Assembly (NCBI GenBank): GCA_947472115.1
Contig: CANIZU010000105.1
Coordinates: forward strand, 1-6,615
Length of the DNA: 6,615 nucleotides
Origin: Flavobacteriales bacterium
GTDB lineage: Bacteria > Bacteroidota > Bacteroidia > NS11-12g > UBA955
Reading direction: 5' to 3'
Position 1 is the first letter of the stretch, and every line of letters begins with the position of its first letter. The notes beneath the pieces were generated by a model that ran no database searches, was not told the DNA's origin, and saw only the letters and a list, made by a program, of their open reading frames with translations. A program made the position numbers and the translations under genes. Below are positions 1 to 5,719 of this stretch, piece after piece.

Positions 1-443
1 AGGGTGTTGATGGATGAGCTTAGGTCGGGCATGTTTACCCAAAATGTACCTTGACTTTCGGCATCGTTAATGGGGACTCCGTTGATGGTGATATTGGTGC
101 GAGTGGCATCGGACCCGCGGACACGAATACCGGAATAGCCTATGCCGTTTCCCGCATCTGATGTGGTGATGACGTTGGTTAGGGATTGAGTGAGGAAGGG
201 GATGTCGCGACCCAAATTTTGTTGGTTGATAGGGTCCTTTTTTTGGATAATCATCACGCTACTCATATTGTTCCTCGGTCTCCCTAGGCTCACAGCACTC
301 ACCATGGCGGCTTCAATGGTTTCTACGTCGATGGCAGTGTCTGTTGGGGAATTGGCACCGCTGTTGGTTTGTTGTCCGGAAAGTGTAGTGATCGACAAAC
401 CCATGAGGGAAATAAGCGCGCTGAAAATGAGGTGTTTTTTCAT
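1..443 (-). CDS. TonB-dependent outer-membrane receptor, N-terminal part (probable thiamine/thiamine-precursor importer)
   Basis: This gene begins at the ATG at 443-441 and runs off the left edge, so 147 codons are visible and the beta-barrel is missing. Residues 1 to about 23 form a signal peptide (MKKHLIFSAL start, cleavage near LSGQ). A TonB-dependent receptor plug domain starts near residue 55. Its most diagnostic stretch is at 93-140: TTSDAGNGIGYSGIRVRGSD, then ATRTNITINGVPINDAESQG, then FWVNMPD. There is no carboxypeptidase-like N-terminal extension, so it is not of the SusC type. Such receptors use TonB/ExbBD energy to import scarce ligands across the outer membrane. The TPP riboswitch directly upstream implies a thiamine-related ligand, as for the THI-regulated outer-membrane receptors (OMR1 type) of Bacteroides; this is inference from context. 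No Shine-Dalgarno sequence is seen, which is normal in Bacteroidota. The family call is secure; the ligand is likely but unproven. Confidence 0.93.
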   Translation of the reverse strand, partial: MKKHLIFSALISLMGLSITTLSGQQTNSGANSPTDTAIDVETIEAAMVSAVSLGRPRNNMSSVMIIQKKDPINQQNLGRDIPFLTQSLTNVITTSDAGNGIGYSGIRVRGSDATRTNITINGVPINDAESQGTFWVNMPDLSSSINT

Positions 444-464
444 GGATGAAGTGTTTTTTCATCC
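427..464 (-). repeat. 19-nt-period tandem duplication and hairpin at the receptor start codon
   Basis: Two 17-nt direct repeats, 446-462 and 427-443, differ at one base. On the minus strand each begins ATGAAAAAACAC and ends TCAT. The downstream copy holds the receptor start codon (443-441); the upstream copy offers a second ATG (462-460) in another frame. That frame would encode 49 residues ending at 313. GGATGAA (464-458) and TTCATCC (450-444) form a perfect 7-bp stem with a 7-nt loop ending directly before the true ATG. This could be the expression platform of the TPP riboswitch, which is inference. Confidence 0.7.
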
Positions 465-486
465 GGAGCACAGCCAAAGGGGCGGT

Positions 487-569
487 GACATTTCCCTGCG
501 CAGGCATTATCCTGATCAAGTTGGCGGGTATGATCTCAGCGCTCTTTTGGAGGCACCCCGAATGATGTC
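487..569 (-). promoter_or_regulatory. TPP riboswitch (THI box)
   Basis: On the minus strand the conserved THI-box blocks occur in order: CGGGGTGCC (560-552), CTGAGA (539-534), ATACCC (531-526), and a block at 518-492 that begins TGATCAGGATAATGCC and ends GCGCAGGGAA. The usual ACCTGATC reads ACTTGATC here. P1 can be closed by GACAT (569-565) with ATGTC (491-487), and P5 by CAGG with CCTG around an ATAATG loop. The P3 arm is short (CTC/GAG around CAAAA). The aptamer ends 43 nt before the ATG of the TonB-dependent receptor, so binding of thiamine pyrophosphate should lower receptor synthesis. No U-tract terminator follows, so control at translation is more likely than premature termination; that part is inference. 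Confidence 0.96.
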
Positions 570-570
570 G

Positions 571-578
571 CAAAGATA
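571..578 (-). promoter_or_regulatory. Putative Bacteroidota -7 promoter element for the riboswitch/receptor transcript
   Basis: The minus strand carries TATCTTTG, an exact match to the Bacteroidota -7 consensus TAnnTTTG. It lies just upstream of the first P1 base of the TPP aptamer (569), so transcription would begin at about 565-569, at or within the 5' strand of P1. No TTTG is found at the expected -33 distance. The placement against the aptamer is the best support. Confidence 0.55.
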
Positions 579-590
579 GGGTTTGGATTG

Positions 591-598
591 TATTTTTG
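591..598 (+). promoter_or_regulatory. Putative -7 promoter element for the aminopeptidase operon
   Basis: TATTTTTG matches the Bacteroidota -7 consensus TAnnTTTG exactly. It points away from the receptor promoter, with 12 bp between the two elements. Transcription would start near 603-605 and give a leader of about 70 nt before the GTG at 674. No TTTG lies at the expected -33 distance. In an AT-rich stretch a chance match is possible. Confidence 0.4.
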
Positions 599-673
599 TT
601 GGAAATGGAAAATTTGCATTGGGTTGGGCGCTTTCTTAAGGCCAGTGGAGGGATAGAATCTTTTGGAATAGAA

Positions 674-3001
674 GTGAAATTTCGTAACTGGAAGAGGTCG
701 TTTTTATGTTCGATTCTTCAATGCATTTTGATTTTTTCTCCTTCGGCTTTGTTATCAAAACCTACGGCGACATCGATTTTGGCTCGCTCTCCTTATTTTG
801 GTGAGGGCAGGCAGGCGTTGATTAACCACAGTTATGCGAACGAGGGGGAATTTTTGATCAGGCACATGGATTTGCGGTTGTCGGTGAATTTCGCTGAAAA
901 AACCATTGAAGGCTGGGTGGAATACGATTTGGTGCATGTGTATTTGCGGGATAACCGAAAGCCAGCCTTGGTGCCTCCATATCATTTCAATCCTGTGAGT
1001 GGAAACCATATTTTGCTGTTAGACCAACGTGATATTGACATTTTGGGTGTTTATCAAGGCGGTTCTCTGGAGAAAATTATGGCCGCTGCCGCGGATAATG
1101 AAACAGGACAAATGAAGGGATCAGCCAAGCCGTTAATTTTCCGCATTGGGATGGGCAGTGCGGATTCGTTGTTATACGGAAAACCATTGGAAATAGAGGT
1201 GCCGAGGTCGGTATCGAAGATTTGGATACACTATCGGACCCGGCCTTCGGCCGGGGCCCTTCAGTGGCTATCACCCTCCCAAACCTATGATAAAACCCAC
1301 CCATTTTTATTTAGTCAGAGTCAGGCGATTCTCGCCCGGACGTGGATACCGCTACAAGACAAACCCAGTGTTCGGTTCACATACAACGCTGAAGTGAGGG
1401 TGGTGTGCGGCGCCGCAGCAGACTGCATCGGTGTTGAAGATCCGGATATCAGTCCAACCGATTTCAACGTGGTGATGAGCGCTGTAAAACTCGGAAACCC
1501 CGAGGGCGACATCCTATCGAACAACAAAATCCATCGTTTTGAACAGAAAAAGCCCATCCCCAGCTACCTCATGGCCATCGCCGTAGGCTCGTTTGGATAC
1601 AAATCGCTCGGAAAAACCACAGGCGTGTATGCCGAACACAACCTCCTCGAAAAAGCGGCTTGGGAGTTTACCGACCTACAAAAAATGGTGGATGCAGCCA
1701 GCGGAATGTTTGGTGAATACGCATGGGGCAACTACAATGTCCTCGTGCTTCCGCCCAGTTTTCCGTTTGGTGGCATGGAAAATCCTGTGGTGACGTTTGC
1801 CACCCCCACCATCATCGCGGGGGATAGAAGTTTGGTGAGTTTGCTCGCCCATGAACTGGCCCATAGCTGGAGCGGAAACCTGGTAACCAACCGCACCTGG
1901 GATGATTTCTGGCTCAATGAAGGCTTCACTGTTTATGTAGAATCGCGCATCATGGAGAAAATATACGGCCGAAATTATGCCGATATGCTCCGTGTTTTGG
2001 GCAAAGGTGAACTAGATAAAACCCTGTCGTGGATGTTAAAAGAAAATCCCGATGATAGCCACCTCCGTCTTCATTTGGGCGATCGCGATCCCGATGAAGG
2101 CCTCACAGATATCGCCTATGAAAAAGGGAGATTTTTCTTGATGATGTTTGAGCAATTGTATGGTCGGGAATCGTTCGATATCTTTTTAAACGGATATTTT
2201 AAAAAGCATGCGTTTGGCACCGTAACGACGGATAATTTTATTGCTGATATCAAAAAGTTCCATAAAGAATTCCTCGATCAATATTTGGAAAATGCGAAAT
2301 TAACGCCTTCAAATTGGTGCGGGACATCAGCCAATCGGGAGCAAAGGAACATCGACGAGGATCAATTATGGAGTTGGGATAGCCTTGAAATGCGCATGAT
2401 TGCATGGATTGATGGTCCTGATTTGCCCCCTGTCGGTCGCGGTGGATTTCCATATGTAGAGAGTTCGGAATTAAAGCGTGTTGAACAGCAGGTGTTGAAT
2501 TATTTGGCTAGCGGCGAGCCCTTGCATCCCGGTTACTCTGTCCCTTGTAATGCATCGGTGATTGATACCGCAGGATTTACCACCCATCATTGGTTGCATT
2601 TGCTCAGAACACTGCATACGCGTAAAGATGGCAAACCAAACAGATTGTCGCAGGTAGAAATGGCGGAACTAGATAAACGTTTCGGATTTACCCGCACAGG
2701 AAATGCCGAAATTGCCTGTGATTGGTTCATTTTGTCAATTCATAGCGATTACCGTCCCGCATATCAGACCATGCACGATTTCTTGCTGAAAGTGGGAAGG
2801 CGGAAATTTTTACTGCCGATCTATGAAGCACTGTTGGCGCAGTATGTCGTTAAGGACAATGTTTACGTGGAGGATTTTGCGAGGGGCAAGGAAATGGCGA
2901 CAGAGATTTTTTTACAGGCGGAGCCGGGATATCACTCCGTTGCGGCCCGAAGTATCAGAGAAATGTTGGGCCTGCCTTTAACGGGTGGTTCGGGTAGATG
3001 A
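674..3001 (+). CDS. Exported M1 family metallo-aminopeptidase, leukotriene A4 hydrolase/aminopeptidase B type
   Basis: This zinc aminopeptidase should release N-terminal residues from peptides in the periplasm or at the cell surface. I chose GTG 674 (775 aa) because it is preceded by purine-rich GGAATAGAA and directly starts a signal peptide: MKFRNWKR, then a hydrophobic core at residues 9-27. The frame is open back to TTG 596 and ATG 605, but 596 lies inside the likely -7 element. From GTG 674 the GGMENP motif is at 366-371, the zinc site HELAH at 393-397 with the third ligand E416 in NEGF (HExxH-x18-E), and the transition-state Tyr in YEKG is Y482. The C-terminal helical domain carries GRRKF with R709/K711, matching GRMKF (R563/K565) of human leukotriene A4 hydrolase. 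ALQWLSPSQT and LFSQSQA near 195-220 also match that subfamily. At 775 aa it exceeds the usual 610-650; the excess is the N-terminus and linker insertions. It overlaps the next gene by ATGA. True epoxide hydrolase activity is not implied. Confidence 0.95.
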   Translation: MKFRNWKRSFLCSILQCILIFSPSALLSKPTATSILARSPYFGEGRQALINHSYANEGEFLIRHMDLRLSVNFAEKTIEGWVEYDLVHVYLRDNRKPALVPPYHFNPVSGNHILLLDQRDIDILGVYQGGSLEKIMAAAADNETGQMKGSAKPLIFRIGMGSADSLLYGKPLEIEVPRSVSKIWIHYRTRPSAGALQWLSPSQTYDKTHPFLFSQSQAILARTWIPLQDKPSVRFTYNAEVRVVCGAAADCIGVEDPDISPTDFNVVMSAVKLGNPEGDILSNNKIHRFEQKKPIPSYLMAIAVGSFGYKSLGKTTGVYAEHNLLEKAAWEFTDLQKMVDAASGMFGEYAWGNYNVLVLPPSFPFGGMENPVVTFATPTIIAGDRSLVSLLAHELAHSWSGNLVTNRTWDDFWLNEGFTVYVESRIMEKIYGRNYADMLRVLGKGELDKTLSWMLKENPDDSHLRLHLGDRDPDEGLTDIAYEKGRFFLMMFEQLYGRESFDIFLNGYFKKHAFGTVTTDNFIADIKKFHKEFLDQYLENAKLTPSNWCGTSANREQRNIDEDQLWSWDSLEMRMIAWIDGPDLPPVGRGGFPYVESSELKRVEQQVLNYLASGEPLHPGYSVPCNASVIDTAGFTTHHWLHLLRTLHTRKDGKPNRLSQVEMAELDKRFGFTRTGNAEIACDWFILSIHSDYRPAYQTMHDFLLKVGRRKFLLPIYEALLAQYVVKDNVYVEDFARGKEMATEIFLQAEPGYHSVAARSIREMLGLPLTGGSGR
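1239..1255. repeat. GC-rich inverted repeat inside the aminopeptidase gene
   Basis: CCCGGCC, a TTC loop and GGCCGGG form a perfect 7-bp stem, by far the most GC-rich palindrome in the window. It encodes part of TRPSAGALQW, at the conserved ALQW position of the family, and has no U-tract. It would form an RNA hairpin within the message. It could simply be chance from codon choice. Confidence 0.5.
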
Positions 3002-3981
3002 GTGATTTTACAGTTCCGCCAATGATTTCGCTGCCAATTACATCGCTGCCACTGAATTTACATCACGGTTTACAGGTGTTACACTTGCCGGCAGGCGATG
3101 TTTGGATTCAGCGCGATGATCTGATACACCCCATTGTTTCAGGCAATAAATGGCGGAAATTGACAGGACATTTTGCACAGATGTCGAGCGAAGGCAAACG
3201 TATTCTGATCACATTTGGCGGAGCTTACAGCAATCATTTGGTGGCTACAGCAGTGGCAGCTCAAGCAGCGAGTTTGCGGTGCATTGGCATTTTACGCGGT
3301 GAGGAGGAGATGAAAAATCACTACTTAGATATTGCCAGCGGTGCGGGGATGGAATTATACGGCGTTTCAAGAGTCTTGTACAGAGATAAATCGGCTGCCT
3401 TGGAACAAGTACTTCGCAATTGCGATTTATCGCCAGAGGACGTGTTTGTGGTTGCAGAAGGGGGTAGTGGACCTTTGGGTTTGATAGGCTTCAACGATTT
3501 GGTCGATGATTGGCAAAAAACCGGAAAACGCATCGAACATGTTTTTCATGCCAGTGCCACAGGAACCACGGCGGTGGGTCTGCGAAAAGCGCTGGATCAA
3601 TCAACGATAAATGATAAGGCACTAAACGAGGTGGCGGTTCATTCGATTCTTGTCCTGAAAAATTTGACAGAGCAATCGGAATTCGGCCAGCGGCATTCCG
3701 CCGAATTATCTTTGGTAGGAGGCTATGAATTTGGGGGTTATGCGAAATCAAACCAAGCGCTAAACGACTTTGTACAATCGGTCAGTATTCGAAATAGCAT
3801 CGCATTTGAACCCATTTATACGGGTAAAGCCTTGTTTGCGTTGAACGATTGGTTAATCGCTCAGAAAGAAGCTGATGCTTTGGAATTGGATAAAGAATCG
3901 GGCGTGTTTCCTGTCGTTTTTTTACATACAGGCGGCACTTTGAACTACTCGGGCGTTACGTTGCCGGTAATCGAAAGTTGA
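2998..3981 (+). CDS. PLP-dependent D-cysteine desulfhydrase / ACC deaminase family enzyme
   Basis: The 327-residue product is a fold-type II (tryptophan synthase beta-like) PLP enzyme, cytoplasmic, with no signal peptide. The Schiff-base lysine is K51 in SGNKWRKL. RDDL precedes it, and FGGAYSNH places S78 and N79 exactly where ACC deaminase has its catalytic Ser78 and Asn79. The phosphate-binding loop is ATGTTAVG at 187-194. Two positions known to separate the activities favour desulfhydrase: T275 after Y274 in PIYTGK (Glu in ACC deaminases) and T311 in HTGG (Leu in ACC deaminases). The likely reaction is D-cysteine to pyruvate, H2S and ammonia; a related D-amino acid cannot be excluded. The ATG lies inside the aminopeptidase stop (ATGA), so translation is probably coupled and the enzymes may act together on peptide-derived amino acids. 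Its 3' end overlaps the convergent DUF1573 gene by 37 bp. The family is secure; the substrate is moderately supported. Confidence 0.92.
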   Translation: MSDFTVPPMISLPITSLPLNLHHGLQVLHLPAGDVWIQRDDLIHPIVSGNKWRKLTGHFAQMSSEGKRILITFGGAYSNHLVATAVAAQAASLRCIGILRGEEEMKNHYLDIASGAGMELYGVSRVLYRDKSAALEQVLRNCDLSPEDVFVVAEGGSGPLGLIGFNDLVDDWQKTGKRIEHVFHASATGTTAVGLRKALDQSTINDKALNEVAVHSILVLKNLTEQSEFGQRHSAELSLVGGYEFGGYAKSNQALNDFVQSVSIRNSIAFEPIYTGKALFALNDWLIAQKEADALELDKESGVFPVVFLHTGGTLNYSGVTLPVIES

Positions 3982-4739
3982 TAGGTGCGTCCGTCGTTTA
4001 AGTCGACGCGAATAAACTTCTTGAAATAGCCAAAGGCACCTTTGGTAGTGAATGCCGCGGTAACCTCACCGAATTCCCCAGGGAGTATTTCGCCTTTGGT
4101 AAAATCTGAAATCGTGCAACTACAACCGGGTTCAACCAGAATAATCTCTATGGGTTTGGGACCTAGATTCTCGATTCTAAACTTTGTTCTAGCGGGTTCT
4201 GGCGCATTGACATAGCCAAAATCATGGTTGGTCTTAATCCACTGAACTGCGGAAAGTGGTCCTTCGCTGTTGTTTAATCGGATATGAACGGGTTTGTAAA
4301 TAACGGGTTTCGTTCCAGGCTTTACGATGGGTCTAACCACTTTGATATTGCCTTGAATAATGAGCTCAACAACTTTATCGTCGGGTGTTTCCAAATAAGC
4401 CTTTTTGGTAAATGAACCGGGGGGAATGTTATTGGTATTGAGTACTACTACGATAGAATCGATGGTGTTTCGGGGTACCAATTTTGGGAATAGGGCTTCC
4501 ACGCAATGGCAATCGGTTTGAACTTGGGCAATATAAAAATCGTCGAGAGAATTGTTGCGAATCAGATAAACTACTTCAACCATGTCGCCGAGGTTGGCAT
4601 TCACTTCAACAACCGTTTTACCCAATACTTCAACGGGCTTGTAATTCTTTTCCTGGCCAAGTAAAGTGCTTGTTGAGAACATACAGGCTAAGAGGAAGTT
4701 CACCAACAAAATGCGATTGAATAGTTGTTTTATTTTCAT
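3945..4739 (-). CDS. Exported two-domain DUF1573 protein
   Basis: The 264-residue product has an N-terminal signal peptide (MKIKQLFNR, hydrophobic 10-28, likely cleavage after LLGQ). LLAC at 16-19 is a weak lipobox-like alternative, so attachment as a lipoprotein is possible. Two Ig-like DUF1573 units follow. The first, at about 35-135, is divergent, with CxC as TDCHC (C77, C79). The second, at about 165-262, is typical: NHDFGYV, ENLGPKPIEI, PGCSC (C206, C208), GxFGYFKKFIRV and SITGNV. DUF1573 proteins are common in Bacteroidota and act outside the cytoplasm, but their biochemical role is unknown; the paired cysteines might bind metal or form a disulfide. It lies 100 bp beyond the terminator of the other two DUF1573 genes and so needs its own promoter; TATATTC (4765-4759) is a weak candidate. 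The 3' end overlaps the convergent PLP enzyme gene, and no clear terminator follows. Confidence 0.9.
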   Translation of the reverse strand: MKIKQLFNRILLVNFLLACMFSTSTLLGQEKNYKPVEVLGKTVVEVNANLGDMVEVVYLIRNNSLDDFYIAQVQTDCHCVEALFPKLVPRNTIDSIVVVLNTNNIPPGSFTKKAYLETPDDKVVELIIQGNIKVVRPIVKPGTKPVIYKPVHIRLNNSEGPLSAVQWIKTNHDFGYVNAPEPARTKFRIENLGPKPIEIILVEPGCSCTISDFTKGEILPGEFGEVTAAFTTKGAFGYFKKFIRVDLNDGRTYQLSITGNVTPE

Positions 4740-4758
4740 GGATTCAAAAGTTGAATTT

Positions 4759-4765
4759 GAATATA
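4759..4765 (-). promoter_or_regulatory. Weak candidate -7 element for the two-domain DUF1573 gene
   Basis: The minus strand reads TATATTC about 20 nt before the ATG, a partial match to TAnnTTTG. The preceding terminator shows that a promoter should exist in this 100-bp gap. A TTCAA-CTT-TTGAA inverted repeat lies between the element and the start codon and could be an operator. No -33 element is evident. Confidence 0.25.
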
Positions 4766-4806
4766 GGGCTGCTTGGTTTCCTAATGGTATGGAGTTGTTC
4801 TTTCTG

Positions 4807-4834
4807 AAAAAAAAGACTGGCCGAAGCCAGTCTT
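4807..4834 (-). terminator. Intrinsic terminator with cUUCGg loop after the DUF1573 pair
   Basis: On the minus strand a perfect 9-bp stem, AAGACTGGC with GCCAGTCTT, closes a TTCG tetraloop of the extra-stable C(UUCG)G class. It runs straight into a T-tract (8 T at 4814-4807, the first two in the stem). It begins 6 nt after the stop codon at 4842-4840. It ends the infB/DUF1573 side of transcription before the two-domain paralogue. The plus strand has no matching T-tract, so it works in one direction only. Confidence 0.95.
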
Positions 4835-4839
4835 AAAGA

Positions 4840-5286
4840 TTATCTGATAATAATTGGAGAGCGTGGTTTTTCAGGCTCTTTTACCACATTACCTGAGATG
4901 GTAAGGGTAAGGTCACCTCCGTTGCTTTTCACAAAAATGCTTTTGGTAAAGGTACCTGGACGACCTTGGCTGTTATATTCGGCAGTGATGACTGCTGATT
5001 TTCCAGGTTCAAGGGCTTCACGAGGCCATTTGGGTGTAGTGCAACCACAGCTTGCAGAAACATTGGATAATATCAATGGTTCGGTGCCCGTGTTTATGAA
5101 TTTAAAGTCGTAGCGTGCAATCTGTCCTTCGATGATATTGCCAAAGCTATGCGATGTAGTTTCAAATTTGATACTAGCATTGCTACTTTTTACTTTGACA
5201 TCGTTAGGACTAGTGATTACTTGAGCATTTACGCTGCTGATAAGCAGTGTGCAAAGACCCAATATCCAACCCAATGACAATCTCAT
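4840..5286 (-). CDS. Exported single-domain DUF1573 protein
   Basis: The 148-residue product carries a clear signal peptide (MRLSLGWILG, cleavage after VNA at 21). A spacer to about residue 38 leads into one Ig-like DUF1573 domain at about 39-134. Hallmarks are SHSFGNI (45-51), INTGTEPLIL, the CxC motif ASCGCTTP (C80, C82), LEPGKSA, a GRPGTFTKSIFV strand and SGNV. A proline-rich, charged tail follows (KEPEKPRSP). The start codon shares one base with the stop of the upstream DUF1573 gene (TAATG), so translation is almost certainly coupled and the two products made together. It has no visible Shine-Dalgarno of its own. The strong terminator lies 6 nt downstream. The molecular function of DUF1573 is unknown; co-production suggests the pair may interact, which is inference. 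Confidence 0.93.
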   Translation of the reverse strand: MRLSLGWILGLCTLLISSVNAQVITSPNDVKVKSSNASIKFETTSHSFGNIIEGQIARYDFKFINTGTEPLILSNVSASCGCTTPKWPREALEPGKSAVITAEYNSQGRPGTFTKSIFVKSNGGDLTLTISGNVVKEPEKPRSPIIIR

Positions 5287-5699
5287 TATTTCAATTCGTT
5301 ACTTTTTCCAGCAGGAGCGGTGTCTGTAGTTACAGTACCACTGATGATCAAATCGGTAGTAGTTCCGTTGTCGAACGTTACTTTTACTGATTTTTGGAAG
5401 AAACCTGGGCGCCCGTCTGTACCATAGCTCGCAGTTACCTCACCAGTTTTACCGGGCATGATAGGAGTTTTGGTGTAATCAGAAGCAGTACAACCGCAAG
5501 AAGGGTTTGCTGAAGTAATTACCAGAGGAGCTTTGGTAGTGTTAGTGAACTTGAAAGTTACATCGGCTTTAGGACCCATTTTAATAGTTCCGAAGTCGTG
5601 TGATTTCTTTTCCCATTTGATACCACCATCTTCAGTTTGTGCAAAGCTGGTAGTCACGAAAGCCAAAACGGCGGCCAAAAGAGTAAGTGTTTTTTTCAT
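5286..5699 (-). CDS. Exported single-domain DUF1573 protein, first gene after infB
   Basis: The 137-residue product has a textbook signal peptide (MKKTLTLLAAVLAF, cleavage at SFA-Q, residue 20). One DUF1573 Ig-like domain follows at about 27-124: SHDFGTI (33-39), TNTTKAPLVI, PSCGCTASDY with C68 and C70, MPGKTGEV, GRPGFFQKSVKV and ISGTV. The C-terminal tail is short and polar. By eye its codons are strongly biased to GGT, GTA, ACT, TTC and AAC, with few TTG or CTC leucines. That resembles highly expressed genes and differs from the aminopeptidase gene. It starts 46 bp after infB, with a striking promoter-like sequence in the gap and an A-rich leader without Shine-Dalgarno. It overlaps the next DUF1573 gene by one base. 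No function is established for the family; an abundant envelope or periplasmic protein is the best guess. Confidence 0.94.
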   Translation of the reverse strand: MKKTLTLLAAVLAFVTTSFAQTEDGGIKWEKKSHDFGTIKMGPKADVTFKFTNTTKAPLVITSANPSCGCTASDYTKTPIMPGKTGEVTASYGTDGRPGFFQKSVKVTFDNGTTTDLIISGTVTTDTAPAGKSNELK

Positions 5700-5719
5700 G
5701 ATTGTTTATTTTTTGTTTA

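Noticed and set aside
313..573. Open frame of 86 codons on the minus strand across the riboswitch
   Set aside because: It runs through the aptamer and overlaps the receptor gene out of frame. The conserved RNA explains the sequence; only its inner ATG at 462-460 is of interest, as a decoy start.
190..579. Open frame of 129 codons on the plus strand
   Set aside because: It lies antisense to the receptor coding region and the TPP riboswitch, both strongly supported. Its product resembles no family I know.
596..673. In-frame N-terminal extension of the aminopeptidase from TTG 596 or ATG 605
   Set aside because: TTG 596 sits in the likely -7 element, and the extra 23-26 residues would bury the signal peptide. 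GTG 674 gives a normal one, though ATG 605 is not fully excluded.
1239..1255. GC-rich hairpin as a transcription terminator
   Set aside because: There is no T-tract on either side, and it lies within an intact coding region over a conserved ALQW motif.
755..2453. Several minus-strand open frames of 60-85 codons within the aminopeptidase gene
   Set aside because: They are antisense to a long gene with intact catalytic motifs and lack family resemblance.
3987..4009. GCGTC/GACGC inverted repeat just after the PLP enzyme stop, as its terminator
   Set aside because: The stem is only 5 bp with a 13-nt loop and no T-tract follows. It also lies inside the DUF1573 coding region.
4484..5113. Plus-strand open frames of 71-78 codons opposite the DUF1573 genes
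   Set aside because: They are shadows of well-supported secreted proteins on the other strand and have no initiation signals.
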